A stretch of 64,000 nt of DNA from contig JAGWTC010000007.1 in NCBI GenBank assembly GCA_028869135.1, positions 45,705-109,704 on the forward strand, written 5' to 3'. Shown piece by piece: positions 20,712 to 29,324 of the stretch. The position numbers and the translations under genes are program-made. Source of the stretch: Rhodocyclaceae bacterium. Lineage in GTDB: Bacteria > Pseudomonadota > Gammaproteobacteria > Burkholderiales > Rhodocyclaceae. How positions within the stretch are numbered: position 1 is the stretch's first letter; every line of letters starts with the position of its first letter. The notes beneath the pieces are model-generated. The model worked only from the letters and a program-made list of their open reading frames with translations. It was not told the origin of the DNA and did no database searches.

Positions 20712-20781
20712 TTCCGAACTTTTTCTATGGCTTTTACAATTTAGGCCGTGTAGGATGTGTCTGGAGTTCGCTACTCCGAAC
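20712..20781. promoter_or_regulatory. Candidate CapH operators in the capH / CD-NTase divergent promoter
   Basis: TCCGAAC occurs at 20713-20719 and 20775-20781. The second copy forms a short palindrome GTTCG-N6-CGAAC with 20766-20770. Both lie in the 173-bp divergent spacer, where a repressor would act. The repeats are visible; binding is inference. Confidence 0.35.
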
Positions 20782-20853
20782 ATTATATTAGGGCATCTTG
20801 GTATTCCTACAAGCCGGGGCGCTCATGTCACAGGATGATTGAAAGGAAAATTG

Positions 20854-21819
20854 ATGTCCAAAGAGCATGTGGGCCACGCGGACCTGGTCCGTTTCGCCGA
20901 AGAGCGGGTCAATCTGCCGAAAGAGAAGGCAGATGAATACCGCGCCCAAGCCCAGCGCCTAACAGAACGGTTGGAGGGCTACCTGAAGGAGCACCCCGAT
21001 TTTTCGCTGAAGCGCTTAGTTTTGTCCGGAAGCTTGGCCAAGGGAACGGCGCTCCGTTCCTTGAACGATGTAGACGTCGCCGTCTATATCACCGGTGCGG
21101 ATGCACCGCACGAAGTCCGCGCCTTGCTGGACTACTTGACGGAACGATTGCGCAAAGCCTTTCCGAACTTCAGTCCTGAGCAGGTAAAGCCGCAGACGTA
21201 CTCGGTCACGGTGTCGTTCAAAGGCAGCGGACTGGATGTGGACGTGGTCCCGGTGCTGTATGCCGGCAAACCCAATTGGCGCGGCAACTTGGTCAGCCAG
21301 GACGACGGCTCCTTCCTTGAGACCAGTATTCCCTTGCACCTGGAGTTTGCGCGCAAGCGCAAGAAAGCGCAGCCGCAGCATTTTGCGCAAGTAGTGCGCT
21401 TGGTGAAGTACTGGGCGGCGATACGTAAGGCCGAAAACCAGAACTTCCGTTTCAAGTCCTTCATGATCGAGATGATCCTTGCCAAGCTGGCGGATACCGG
21501 CGTGGATTTCTCGGACTATCCCGAGGCATTGCAGGCTTTCTTTACCTTTATCGCCAATGGCGGACTCAAGAAGCGCATCGTCTTCGAAGACAACTATCCG
21601 GCCTCGGACGTCCCCGCATCGCGTGATCTGGTGCAGATCATCGACCCGGTCAATCCTGCGAACAACGTGGCCCGGCTCTATACCCAGGCGAACCTCGATG
21701 CGATCGTCGAGGCGGCACTTGATGCAGGCGATGCCATCGATGCAGCGAGTTACGCAACCACCAAGCAGAAGACCGTCGACTACTGGCAGAAGGTCTTCGG
21801 TTCTTCTTTCAACGTGTGA
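20854..21819 (+). CDS. CBASS CD-NTase (cGAS/DncV-like cyclic oligonucleotide synthase)
   Basis: Protein of 321 aa with the polymerase-beta-type nucleotidyltransferase core. GS at 59-60 is followed by D72 and D74 in NDVDVAVY, and the third carboxylate lies in LDVDVVP (D128/D130). All catalytic residues are present. These enzymes make cyclic di- or trinucleotide alarms on phage infection. The adjacent HORMA and TRIP13-type genes define a type III CBASS, in which peptide-bound HORMA activates the synthase. GAAAGGA precedes the chosen ATG. The nucleotide product cannot be told from sequence. First gene of a tightly packed operon. Confidence 0.92.
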   Translation: MSKEHVGHADLVRFAEERVNLPKEKADEYRAQAQRLTERLEGYLKEHPDFSLKRLVLSGSLAKGTALRSLNDVDVAVYITGADAPHEVRALLDYLTERLRKAFPNFSPEQVKPQTYSVTVSFKGSGLDVDVVPVLYAGKPNWRGNLVSQDDGSFLETSIPLHLEFARKRKKAQPQHFAQVVRLVKYWAAIRKAENQNFRFKSFMIEMILAKLADTGVDFSDYPEALQAFFTFIANGGLKKRIVFEDNYPASDVPASRDLVQIIDPVNPANNVARLYTQANLDAIVEAALDAGDAIDAASYATTKQKTVDYWQKVFGSSFNV

Positions 21820-21827
21820 GGCCTGAC

Positions 21828-22358
21828 ATGTCTTCCTACACCATCACTGAATCGACGACCTTTACGCTGACCCATGCGAAATACATCAGCTCGAAGGTCG
21901 CCGCCGATCTGAAGCGCATTCAACGACTGTACAACGGTTCTCCGACGGACAGCGAGATTGCCGACTATGAGGCCGAGCTGACCGAACTCTTGAAAGCGGG
22001 CTACTTGAACGAAGTGACCTACGGCTTCCAGCGCAAGGTAGGCGAGGCCAAGGAGTGGATTCAGCCAACCTTGATCTATGCCGCCAAAGATCTTGCCGGC
22101 GCCTATTGGGATGACGATGACCCGGGCAAGATCATTCCGGGCGCGGACGTGTCGGGAGCCTACTTCACCAGCTATCTGACTTATACCCCTGCCTGGGATC
22201 GGCTGACTTCGGCACAGCAGGCGGCATTCAAAGGCACCTTGCCGTTTCAACGGACAGGCATGGCTCAGCCCTCGGTCAACGGCTATGTCACCAACGACCG
22301 TTCGTATTCGGCTGGCGGACGCGCCCTCAGCCGTTCCAGCGTAAGGAGTTTCTCATGA
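21828..22358 (+). CDS. cap7: Bacterial HORMA domain protein of CBASS (Cap7-like)
   Basis: Protein of 176 aa. The opening STTFTLTHAKYISSKVAADL and the following LKRIQRLYNG helix match the bacterial HORMA-1 family. The C-terminal region (GYVTNDRSYSAGGRALSRSSV) is the mobile safety-belt and tail. HORMA proteins close around a peptide, bind the CD-NTase and switch it on. The start is 9 bp after the CD-NTase stop, and the stop overlaps the start of the ATPase gene (ATGA). Identification rests on family resemblance plus neighbours. Confidence 0.87.
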   Translation: MSSYTITESTTFTLTHAKYISSKVAADLKRIQRLYNGSPTDSEIADYEAELTELLKAGYLNEVTYGFQRKVGEAKEWIQPTLIYAAKDLAGAYWDDDDPGKIIPGADVSGAYFTSYLTYTPAWDRLTSAQQAAFKGTLPFQRTGMAQPSVNGYVTNDRSYSAGGRALSRSSVRSFS

Positions 22359-23296
22359 TGAACAAGCCCAGCATTGACGAGTTGTTTGAGCGGCGCGTCA
22401 CCTATCCCGATTTCGAACCGCAGGAACGCTTGGCTAAGCTCGTCGGGCTTGACGAGCAGAAGATCCGCCTAGCCAAGATCCTTGGTCTGTTGGTGAATCC
22501 GGCGGCACTGGAAACGTGGGCAGGCAAGCATCACCCCGGGCCGGCCGCCAAGGCTTTGCTCGATACGGTGCTGAGACGCCCACCGCTGGTCGTGTTGGCC
22601 GGCGACGTTGGGTCAGGCAAGACTGAGTTGGCGGAAACCATTGGCGATGCGGTTGCCCGCGAGCAGAAGATCGGCATCACACTATTCCCACTCAGCCTGT
22701 CCACCCGCGGGCAAGGGCGTGTGGGTGAGATGACGCAATTGGTCTCAGCGGCCTTCGATCACACCGTGGAGGAGGCCAAAAAGCTGAAGACCAGCGGCGC
22801 TTCTCGTGGTGCCGTCATCCTGCTGGTCGACGAAGCAGATGCGCTGGCACAATCGCGCGAAAACGCCCAGATGCACCATGAGGATCGCGCTGGGGTGAAT
22901 GCCTTCATCCGCGGAATCGACCGGATTGCAAACGCAAAGCTGCCAGCAGCGGTGATCATGTGTACTAATCGCTTGAACGCGCTGGATCCTGCCGTCCGCC
23001 GTCGCGCTGCCGAAGTACTGAGCTTTACAAGGCCGAACGACGAGCAGCGTCGTTATGTCTTCGACAATCGTTTGGCGCCTCTCGGGTTGGGGCCGCAATA
23101 CATTGATGCACTGGTGAAGGCGACAGGCGCCAAGAATGGCCATGACAGTGGATTTACCTTCTCCGATCTAACGCAACGACTGATTCCAACGATTGTGCTG
23201 GATGCCTATCCTCTGAAGCCCGTCGATGGCACGCGCGCGATCGAGATTGCGCGTGGCATGCAACCGACGCCGCCGTTCCGCGATCACGCTCAGTAA
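22355..23296 (+). CDS. cap6: TRIP13/Pch2-like AAA+ ATPase of CBASS (Cap6-like)
   Basis: Protein of 313 aa with a single AAA+ domain: Walker A GDVGSGKT at 83-90, Walker B LLVDEAD at 156-162, sensor I CTNRLNALD and an arginine-finger region AVRRRAAEV. In type III CBASS this ATPase pulls HORMA off its peptide, disassembling the HORMA-synthase complex and keeping the system quiet. The start overlaps the HORMA stop. Its stop is 11 bp before the effector gene. Confidence 0.9.
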   Translation: MMNKPSIDELFERRVTYPDFEPQERLAKLVGLDEQKIRLAKILGLLVNPAALETWAGKHHPGPAAKALLDTVLRRPPLVVLAGDVGSGKTELAETIGDAVAREQKIGITLFPLSLSTRGQGRVGEMTQLVSAAFDHTVEEAKKLKTSGASRGAVILLVDEADALAQSRENAQMHHEDRAGVNAFIRGIDRIANAKLPAAVIMCTNRLNALDPAVRRRAAEVLSFTRPNDEQRRYVFDNRLAPLGLGPQYIDALVKATGAKNGHDSGFTFSDLTQRLIPTIVLDAYPLKPVDGTRAIEIARGMQPTPPFRDHAQ

Positions 23297-23307
23297 GGGG
23301 TCAGTGA

Positions 23308-24810
23308 ATGACACAGTCAGTGACTGTCATACGCGATGGCTTTGATTTCCAGGCCCGGATGTTCTGGATGAAGGCTGCCTGGCTGCTCGACGACGACAGC
23401 CGTATCCTCAGGGTTGGCTTCGAGCATGGGCCGAAGGGCTTCGATGATATCTGGGTGGAGTACGATCCTGCGCGTTGCCCCTCTGAGCAAAGCGCGAGTC
23501 CCTTGCGCCGTCAGCATATCCAGTGCAAGTGGCATGCATCTCCCAGTACTTACGGCTATGCGGATCTGATCAATCCGGACTTCATCAACGCGCCTACCGT
23601 CTCTTTACTGCAGAAAGCGCACGCGGCACAGCAGATGCATGCGCCTGACGGCAAGGGTGTGCAGTTCCAGTTGCTGACAAACTGGCGCGTGGATGAGCCG
23701 TTCGGGAAATATATTGCGCAGTCCTCGAAAACACTGCGTATGGATCGCTTGTTTGAGGGCAAGACAGATCGAAGCCACGCTGGGCAGATTCGAAAGGCCT
23801 GGCGGGAGCATCTGGGCATCGATGACGAAGCGTTGCGCATTTTGTTGCCGACCCTGGCACTGCAGGAGAGCTCGATGTCGCTCGAGGGGCTCAGGGAACA
23901 TCTGAATGGGATGTTCCTCGGCCTGGGCCTGAAATGCATGCATGAAGGGACGTTCGCCTACGACGAGATTGTCTATGACTGGATGGCGCAAGGTGTACAG
24001 GAATTCGATCGAAAATCGTTCCGAGCCGCGTGTGATCGACAAGGACTCCTCCAGGCTCGCCAAGGACGTCCCATCGTGTATGGCGTGAAGTCGTTCGAGC
24101 ATCCGATCGACAATTTGAACGACCGATGTGAAGAAGTCCTCGATCTGGTGGATCGTTTCGACGTGCGGCCGATTCGAGATCAGCAAGCCTGGGCGACTGA
24201 TCTCTACCCAAAATTGAAAGGGTTTCTGTTAGAGGCGGCCCGGAAAACAAGGAGTCCCCGGCTGGCGCTTGATGCCCATGCCACTCTCGCGTTTGCTGCG
24301 GGTTCGGTGCTGAATGTAAAAAGCGGTTGCGATGTCGAGCTTGAGCAGCGTGTCGGCGATACCAAAATCTGGAAAGTCGGGGATAGTGAGCCTCAGCCTG
24401 ACTGGGCGTATTGGGTCTTCGAGCATGAAGTGCTCAATGACGATGGCGAAGGTCTGATCGTTGCAGTGTCGGTGACCCACGATGCCGTACCGCAGGTCAA
24501 GCAGTACCTGGCTGATGCCTTGCCTACGGCGAAGGCAATTCTGATTGCCCGGCTGTCTTCAGGACCGGGGGGAAGGAGCGTCAAAAGCGGCCAGCATGCT
24601 TTCCAGCTTGCCGAGAATCTGGCGCAGAAAGTCACCACCGTACAGGTTGGGGATCGACAACCTCTGCATCTTTTCATCGCAGCGCCGAATACGTTCAGCT
24701 TCTTCCTGGGGCAGCGTCAGCCCTTGCTGGGGAAAAGTACGCTCTATGAGTACGACCTTGAAGGCGCACACGGCGCCACCTATTCATCCTCGCTGAGTTT
24801 GCCGCTATGA
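23308..24810 (+). CDS. cap4: Cap4-like CBASS effector: N-terminal DUF4297-type nuclease plus C-terminal SAVED domain
   Basis: Protein of 500 aa. The first 200 residues look like a DUF4297-type endonuclease: acidic D46/D47 in KGFDDIWVEYD and the QxK motif Q72-K74 in HIQCKWHA. The last 150 residues match SAVED domains: IVAVSVTHDAVPQV, LFIAAPNTFSFFLGQ and the closing LYEYDLEG. In known Cap4 proteins SAVED binds a cyclic trinucleotide and triggers non-specific DNA cleavage. The ligand here is not predictable. It ends in an ATGA overlap with the next gene, so the operon continues. Confidence 0.86.
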   Translation: MTQSVTVIRDGFDFQARMFWMKAAWLLDDDSRILRVGFEHGPKGFDDIWVEYDPARCPSEQSASPLRRQHIQCKWHASPSTYGYADLINPDFINAPTVSLLQKAHAAQQMHAPDGKGVQFQLLTNWRVDEPFGKYIAQSSKTLRMDRLFEGKTDRSHAGQIRKAWREHLGIDDEALRILLPTLALQESSMSLEGLREHLNGMFLGLGLKCMHEGTFAYDEIVYDWMAQGVQEFDRKSFRAACDRQGLLQARQGRPIVYGVKSFEHPIDNLNDRCEEVLDLVDRFDVRPIRDQQAWATDLYPKLKGFLLEAARKTRSPRLALDAHATLAFAAGSVLNVKSGCDVELEQRVGDTKIWKVGDSEPQPDWAYWVFEHEVLNDDGEGLIVAVSVTHDAVPQVKQYLADALPTAKAILIARLSSGPGGRSVKSGQHAFQLAENLAQKVTTVQVGDRQPLHLFIAAPNTFSFFLGQRQPLLGKSTLYEYDLEGAHGATYSSSLSLPL

Positions 24811-25523
24811 AGCTATACGAGAACGTAGTCATCGGAAACTTCCTCTACGGCCTGGGATTTGCCATCGGCCACCGGGTGCAAGGCGATGTGTTTCCTTCCA
24901 TCGTCAATCTGCTTCAGCAAACTCCCGATGACGTTGCACTGGGCGATCTGCTGTTCGAGGCACCCGGCATGCTCTGGGTTTTCGAGTTCAAGCTTCGTGA
25001 AAACATGGAAGGCCAGAAGAAGGAAGAGAAGCGCCATGCGGAGCTGAAGGCACAACTTGATTTGCTGCCTGAGCTCTACAACGTGTCACGGGAGGTGCAT
25101 TGGTACATCGAAACCGATGTCACAAAAGACCACAAGATAGGCACCAAACAAAATTTTGTGTCCTGCATCGAGCCGTACATCGATGCATTCCCGCGAGGCG
25201 ACAATGAGAGCGAGCGTGACTTCGCTGACTTCATCAATCAGGTCGCATCTGAGACGGTGACCCCCACCGCCAGCGCGACTGAAGCGGAAATGAAGGCATA
25301 CCTGGCCATGCTGGCCGTGCTCCATACCGATGGCGTGCGCTCAGGTGGTCTGGTGGTGAAGATGCTGCCGGACGGTACCTTGCATTACGCCGACCTAGTC
25401 TCGGTGACCGAGCTTTACTTGTCTAGGGAAAAAATGATCGAAATGCGGCAGGAGTTGGCCGTCCAGCGCGAACAAGAGCGTCAGAAATCATTGGAGAGGG
25501 ATCGGGGACATGAGCTTGGATAA
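24807..25523 (+). CDS. Unknown CBASS-linked protein with PD-(D/E)XK-like motif
   Basis: Protein of 238 aa that I do not recognise. D47 in ALGDLLFEA and E60-x-K62 in WVFEFKLR are spaced as in PD-(D/E)XK nucleases, within the first third of the protein. A Glu/Arg/Gln-rich helical tail follows after residue 205 (MRQELAVQREQERQ), probably coiled coil. The start overlaps the Cap4 stop (ATGA), so it is co-translated with the effector. It may be a second nuclease or an accessory of this CBASS; that is inference from motif and coupling only. Confidence 0.6.
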   Translation: MKLYENVVIGNFLYGLGFAIGHRVQGDVFPSIVNLLQQTPDDVALGDLLFEAPGMLWVFEFKLRENMEGQKKEEKRHAELKAQLDLLPELYNVSREVHWYIETDVTKDHKIGTKQNFVSCIEPYIDAFPRGDNESERDFADFINQVASETVTPTASATEAEMKAYLAMLAVLHTDGVRSGGLVVKMLPDGTLHYADLVSVTELYLSREKMIEMRQELAVQREQERQKSLERDRGHELG

Positions 25524-26115
25524 TAATAAGCAAGGTGAGTTTGTCGTGGAAATGGCCAGGATGGTCAAAACCCTGGCAGAACGAGTGCAGACTCATCAGG
25601 TGACGGCCGAGCAGGCGATGCTAGAGATGCAGCAGGCCGTTTCGACATTGGAAACGGCTGCAGTTGCATGCAAGTCGCTCAAATCGACCGTGGCGACTAA
25701 TATCGATATGACGATCAAAACCGCGATGTCCGGTGCGGGTGAAAAGGCAGCTGGCATCCTTGTCGAACAATTCAAGACAGCCAACGACTGCGCTGTCGAA
25801 GCTGCCGATCGATACGAGTCTGCAGCAAGAATAATTGGTTGGCGCATGGCCGGCACGATCGCGCTGGCATGTCTGGTATCGATTGGCGCAAGTATTTACC
25901 TGGTTCAGGGAAGTTTTGCTTCGCTGGCGGAAATTCATGCCTTGCGAGAGGAAAAAGCACAACTGCAAGCTTCGATTGCAAGCCTTGAGGGTCGTGGCGC
26001 ACGTTCTATTTCGATGTGCACGTATCAGCAAGATCGAAAATTTCCGTGTGCCTATGTAGCAACAGATCTCAAAACCAATAAACGTGAATGGTTGTTTCTG
26101 GCAACGCCGAAATAA
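25510..26115 (+). CDS. Unknown membrane-anchored coiled-coil protein
   Basis: Protein of 201 aa, not recognised. An N-terminal helical domain (residues 1-110, many Ala/Glu/Lys) precedes one transmembrane segment (AGTIALACLVSIGASIYLV, about 116-134). A short coiled coil follows (ALREEKAQLQASIASLE), then a C-terminal beta-rich tail with two cysteines. The layout recalls small membrane proteins of mobilisation modules, but no relaxase is nearby. It overlaps the preceding gene by 14 bp, so it belongs to the CBASS operon transcriptionally. Confidence 0.6.
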   Translation: MSLDNNKQGEFVVEMARMVKTLAERVQTHQVTAEQAMLEMQQAVSTLETAAVACKSLKSTVATNIDMTIKTAMSGAGEKAAGILVEQFKTANDCAVEAADRYESAARIIGWRMAGTIALACLVSIGASIYLVQGSFASLAEIHALREEKAQLQASIASLEGRGARSISMCTYQQDRKFPCAYVATDLKTNKREWLFLATPK

Positions 26116-26144
26116 ATTGACGATGGCGGAATAGGAAGAGGCAC

Positions 26145-26948
26145 ATGGGCTCCCGGATATACATGTTGGTTAAGGTGTTTGATAAAGAGGAATACGCAGA
26201 CGCCTTTCTTCAGCACGGGGAGATGCTTTGTCGGACGCTGGGTGAGTTCAAGCGTATTGAGGGAGACGAGGCCCGGGGCGACAAATACGAGGGTGTTACC
26301 GACTGGCATCAGCCGGATCAGGTAAAGGTAACGATTTCCTATAAAGATCAGGCCGGCGTCGAACATGTTATCCCCATCGAGAAGCTAGCCGGGCCGATGA
26401 TCATTCAGAACAGTCATCTGGATGATTACAACTTGTTCTGTACTTATGCCGTGAAAATTGACGTACCGGATGAGACCTACGAAACCCGCGAGGCGCTTCT
26501 TGAAGCCGTTCAGAAAGTGAATGATGGCCTCATGTGTCAGATGGCAGTGAATGACGAGGCGTTCTCGCTTGGACACTATGCGGTGGTTGTCTATCAAGTT
26601 GAAGAGTTCTTCGAGCGGGTCGAGAAAACGGTGGAGTCGCTGGGTGCCGATCATGCACGTAGCCCAGTGATTTACTATGACCCGGAGACGTTTCATGGAA
26701 GCTTCAAGGGTGTGCAGGCAGCTTTTAGGAAGAGAAGTACCTACGCCTATCAGAATGAATATCGATTTCTGTTCGATTTTCCTGGTGCTGTCGGCACCAA
26801 GACCTTTCAGGTGGGGGCGTTGAGCGACATTGCCTTCAAGGTTACTTGCGGGGAAATCAATTCACTGCTCAAGCTAAAGTTGTACGTTCGGGATGAGGCC
26901 GATGTTGTTCAATCTGGTGCCGATGATGGAGTAGTGACTGAGTCGTAG
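26145..26948 (+). CDS. Unknown protein at the end of the CBASS operon
   Basis: Protein of 267 aa. No signal peptide or membrane segment. Distinct blocks are YADAFLQHGEMLC near the start, EARGDKYEG near residue 43, and RKRSTYAYQNEYRFLF near 206. The final R-x-x-x-Y-x-x-Q-x-E-Y-R pattern is shared with a loose group of uncharacterised proteins in accessory regions. I cannot assign a function. It starts 29 bp after the previous gene on the same strand, close enough to share the transcript. Confidence 0.6.
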   Translation: MGSRIYMLVKVFDKEEYADAFLQHGEMLCRTLGEFKRIEGDEARGDKYEGVTDWHQPDQVKVTISYKDQAGVEHVIPIEKLAGPMIIQNSHLDDYNLFCTYAVKIDVPDETYETREALLEAVQKVNDGLMCQMAVNDEAFSLGHYAVVVYQVEEFFERVEKTVESLGADHARSPVIYYDPETFHGSFKGVQAAFRKRSTYAYQNEYRFLFDFPGAVGTKTFQVGALSDIAFKVTCGEINSLLKLKLYVRDEADVVQSGADDGVVTES

Positions 26949-26951
26949 AGG

Positions 26952-26963
26952 TAAAGTCTTAAC
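26952..26963 (+). repeat. Internal TnsB-site-like motif between defence cargo and tniQ
   Basis: TAAAGTCTTAAC differs by one base from the TTAAGTCTTAAC core at the left terminus and has the same orientation. It lies 93 bp before the tniQ start. No TGT terminus is present at the expected distance. Confidence 0.5.
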
Positions 26964-27055
26964 GTATCGATAGTGACGCTGTTAGCGGGCTGATCGACCT
27001 TAAGGCAGAGGTCTGGCGCATTTATATTTTCGGCAAAGTACTGCCGGAGATTTCC

Positions 27056-28435
27056 ATGAGCCAGGGCCTGCCGAAGTTCGCCATATTGCCGACGCCCATC
27101 GAGGATGAGCATATTTTGTCTCTCGTCCATGGCTATATGCGACTCAATTGCCTCAATCCTTGGCAGGTGTTTCCGGGCGTATCCAAGTACGTTCTGCGGA
27201 ATATGGGGTTCAACTATTACTACGCGAAAGTAGCCAGGGTTTTTGCAGCCAGTTTTGATGAGGCAGCATTGCTGGAACGGAACGGTTTTGAGCGCTTATG
27301 TAAGCCCTTCGAGCCGGTGGCATATCACCGAAGTGATATTAGCGGAGCACGAATAGGGGCCCCTACAAGAGGGAAGCTAGCAGACAGCCGCCGGCACTGG
27401 GTCCATTCAGAAAGACACTTAGCGTTTTGCCCAGCATGCCGCGCTCATGATCTTGAGTATCACGGCTACGCACGCTGGCGGACTAGCCATCAAGTCCGCG
27501 GTGTTCTTGTTTGCCCTGACCATGGCTGTCTGTTAATGGAAGCGTGTCCTCAATGTCGGTCTGTGCCTGGCAATGTGATCCGGCCAGAGGCTGGCTCGGC
27601 CAACTGCATTCATTGTGGTTCTGCTTATCCGGTTGAATATTCAGCACGATCAAAGACGGCGGCATTGTTGCTTTTTGCACGATTCGTACAGGCGCTGCTC
27701 AAAGAGAAGATCGCGACTTTCGAGCCGCATTTGATGGTCGACGTGTTGGCCGAGAAAGCCATGGAACGATTCGGTGTTGGCGAGGCCGCCGTTCCCGCGC
27801 GGTTGCGTAGAGCGATCGAAAAATCGTTCCCAACAGAGTTCTTATCGAGCCTGGGGTTGTCGCTCCGCATTGGTGGAGGCGCCGGATGGCTGTGTTGGTT
27901 CTTTGCACACCAGGCATATATTAAGAATTTTCATGCGCATGCGTTGATCGCAGCGGTGTTATTCAGGTCCTTGGATGAATGCTTGGAGGCGTACGCCCAT
28001 GTGGCGCAAATGCACGGCGCCGCACCGAGAGTGGATGCCGTTGCACATGTACCGATCACTGCCCATTTGCTGAAAGATTTGGCGTGGCAAAGCAGTCTGG
28101 CGTGCATTAGCGGCAGCAGAGTGCTTGAAGGTATTCCTAGGCTTGGGCGAGTTCGACTGAGCCAATTCATCAAAGCCAAAGAGGCGATGTTACCGCTGTT
28201 GCAGCAAGCGGTTCATCAAGGCAATAAGACCAAATCGAAATTTAAAGTGAATTGGGCCTTGTATGAGGCTGAACAGCAAGTGATGCTGCGAAAGCGGAAG
28301 GCGCTACAAGCAGCCTCCGCAAAGCGACCGCAGGGACATCCAGACTCAATGGAGCAAAGCGTGGTATCGACGCGCGATGGTATAGGGGTAGATGGTGTAG
28401 AGGCTCATGAAGAAGTAGCCGAGACCCATCCATAG
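27056..28435 (+). CDS. tniQ: TniQ-family transposition target-selection protein
   Basis: Protein of 459 aa. The N-terminal TniQ domain (PIEDEHILSLVHGYMRLN) is followed by a zinc-binding segment: C125-x2-C128, C153-x2-H156, then C164-x2-C167 and a further CIHC. TniQ/TnsD proteins recruit TnsC to target DNA. This protein is shorter than the TnsD-like protein at the right end and has a different C-terminal half, so it probably serves a different target pathway. GGAGAT lies just before the ATG. Its last 90 bp overlap an ORF on the opposite strand. It is separated from tnsABC by a membrane protein and a regulator, both on the other strand. Confidence 0.83.
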   Translation: MSQGLPKFAILPTPIEDEHILSLVHGYMRLNCLNPWQVFPGVSKYVLRNMGFNYYYAKVARVFAASFDEAALLERNGFERLCKPFEPVAYHRSDISGARIGAPTRGKLADSRRHWVHSERHLAFCPACRAHDLEYHGYARWRTSHQVRGVLVCPDHGCLLMEACPQCRSVPGNVIRPEAGSANCIHCGSAYPVEYSARSKTAALLLFARFVQALLKEKIATFEPHLMVDVLAEKAMERFGVGEAAVPARLRRAIEKSFPTEFLSSLGLSLRIGGGAGWLCWFFAHQAYIKNFHAHALIAAVLFRSLDECLEAYAHVAQMHGAAPRVDAVAHVPITAHLLKDLAWQSSLACISGSRVLEGIPRLGRVRLSQFIKAKEAMLPLLQQAVHQGNKTKSKFKVNWALYEAEQQVMLRKRKALQAASAKRPQGHPDSMEQSVVSTRDGIGVDGVEAHEEVAETHP

Positions 28436-28891
28436 CATTGCCCCCAACGTCGGCAGCCACGGAATGCTGCCGCAATGTTGGTAAATGCAAGTTAGTAGAC
28501 CAGACATTAGCAAGCAGCCGAAGACAATCATGAGCCAACCGATCCAGTAGTCGAGCGATAGATTGAGATCGGTGCGCAGCGAAACAGTGCCGTTTCTTGC
28601 AATGAGCATGCGGTTGGCAAGCAGGATCCTCAAGTCTGACAAGGGCATGCCTTGGCGAGCGAGAGCCTTGATGTATTGACGTACAGGGCTTGGTGCGTGC
28701 CTGCCATAGCGCGCGGCGAACTCGGCGCGACTGAAGACATCGGTCGCATGACGGGCTTCAAAAGAGGCGTCCCCATGTGTTTCAAGTACTAATGCCAAGC
28801 GTTGTTCCGCAACGGCACGCCGTCGACGACCTCGCCAAATCCAGCCAAAGGTCAGCGCGTAAACGAAGAGAGTTTTCACTTTAAGCAGCAA
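28346..28891 (-). CDS. Unknown two-helix membrane protein
   Basis: Protein of 181 aa, not recognised. A hydrophobic N-terminus (TLFVYALTFGWIW) is followed by a basic patch and a soluble middle (residues 25-110). Two strong transmembrane segments lie near 113-137 and 145-168. Its 3' end overlaps tniQ antiparallel by 90 bp, and its 5' end overlaps the XRE regulator gene by 11 bp on the same strand, so it is probably co-transcribed with that regulator. Role unknown. Confidence 0.55.
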   Translation of the reverse strand: MLLKVKTLFVYALTFGWIWRGRRRRAVAEQRLALVLETHGDASFEARHATDVFSRAEFAARYGRHAPSPVRQYIKALARQGMPLSDLRILLANRMLIARNGTVSLRTDLNLSLDYWIGWLMIVFGCLLMSGLLTCIYQHCGSIPWLPTLGAMLWMGLGYFFMSLYTIYPYTIARRYHALLH

Positions 28892-29306
28892 CCGAAAGGC
28901 ACAGCATGAGGCGTCGATGCAAATCCGCAGGTGGCGTCGGGGCGGTGCCCCCGGATTGCGCGAGGGTTAGCAAAGAAAACAAGCGTAGCCGCTCTTCAAT
29001 GGCCAAAGGCTCTCCCATGTCGTTCCGCGCGAAGTCGTCAATTGCCCGATAGATGTCGCACAGCGCATTCATATCGATGGCGATGGCATTGGCGGTTTTA
29101 CGTGTCCCAAGAAGAACGTAGGTGACGTCAACGCCATGCGCGTGCATCTGTAGCAGGTAGTTGGCGTCGGGGACACGTTCGTCCTGTTCATAGAGATGCT
29201 GGGTCACGCGTTTGACGCCACCGAGTTCGGCAAAGGCGGGCTGAAGCAGACCAAGTCGCTTTCTTTCCTCCCGTAGCCGCGAACCCAAGGTCGACATTGC
29301 ATCCAT
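28881..29306 (-). CDS. XRE-family transcriptional regulator inside the Tn7-like element
   Basis: Protein of 141 aa. An N-terminal helix-turn-helix (LGSRLREERKRLGLLQPAFAEL and the following VTQHLYEQDERVPD) is of the phage-repressor type, with a helical C-terminal half (LRLFSLLTLAQ). I chose an internal ATG (MDAMSTLG) over the longest frame. GGAAAG precedes it, and a perfect palindrome TTCAC-N4-GTGAA at 29325-29338 then falls in the promoter, where an autorepressor would bind. It lies between tniQ and tnsABC and may control element genes. Confidence 0.75.
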   Translation of the reverse strand: MDAMSTLGSRLREERKRLGLLQPAFAELGGVKRVTQHLYEQDERVPDANYLLQMHAHGVDVTYVLLGTRKTANAIAIDMNALCDIYRAIDDFARNDMGEPLAIEERLRLFSLLTLAQSGGTAPTPPADLHRRLMLCLSVAA

Positions 29307-29324
29307 ATTGGGCTTTCCGTAAAG

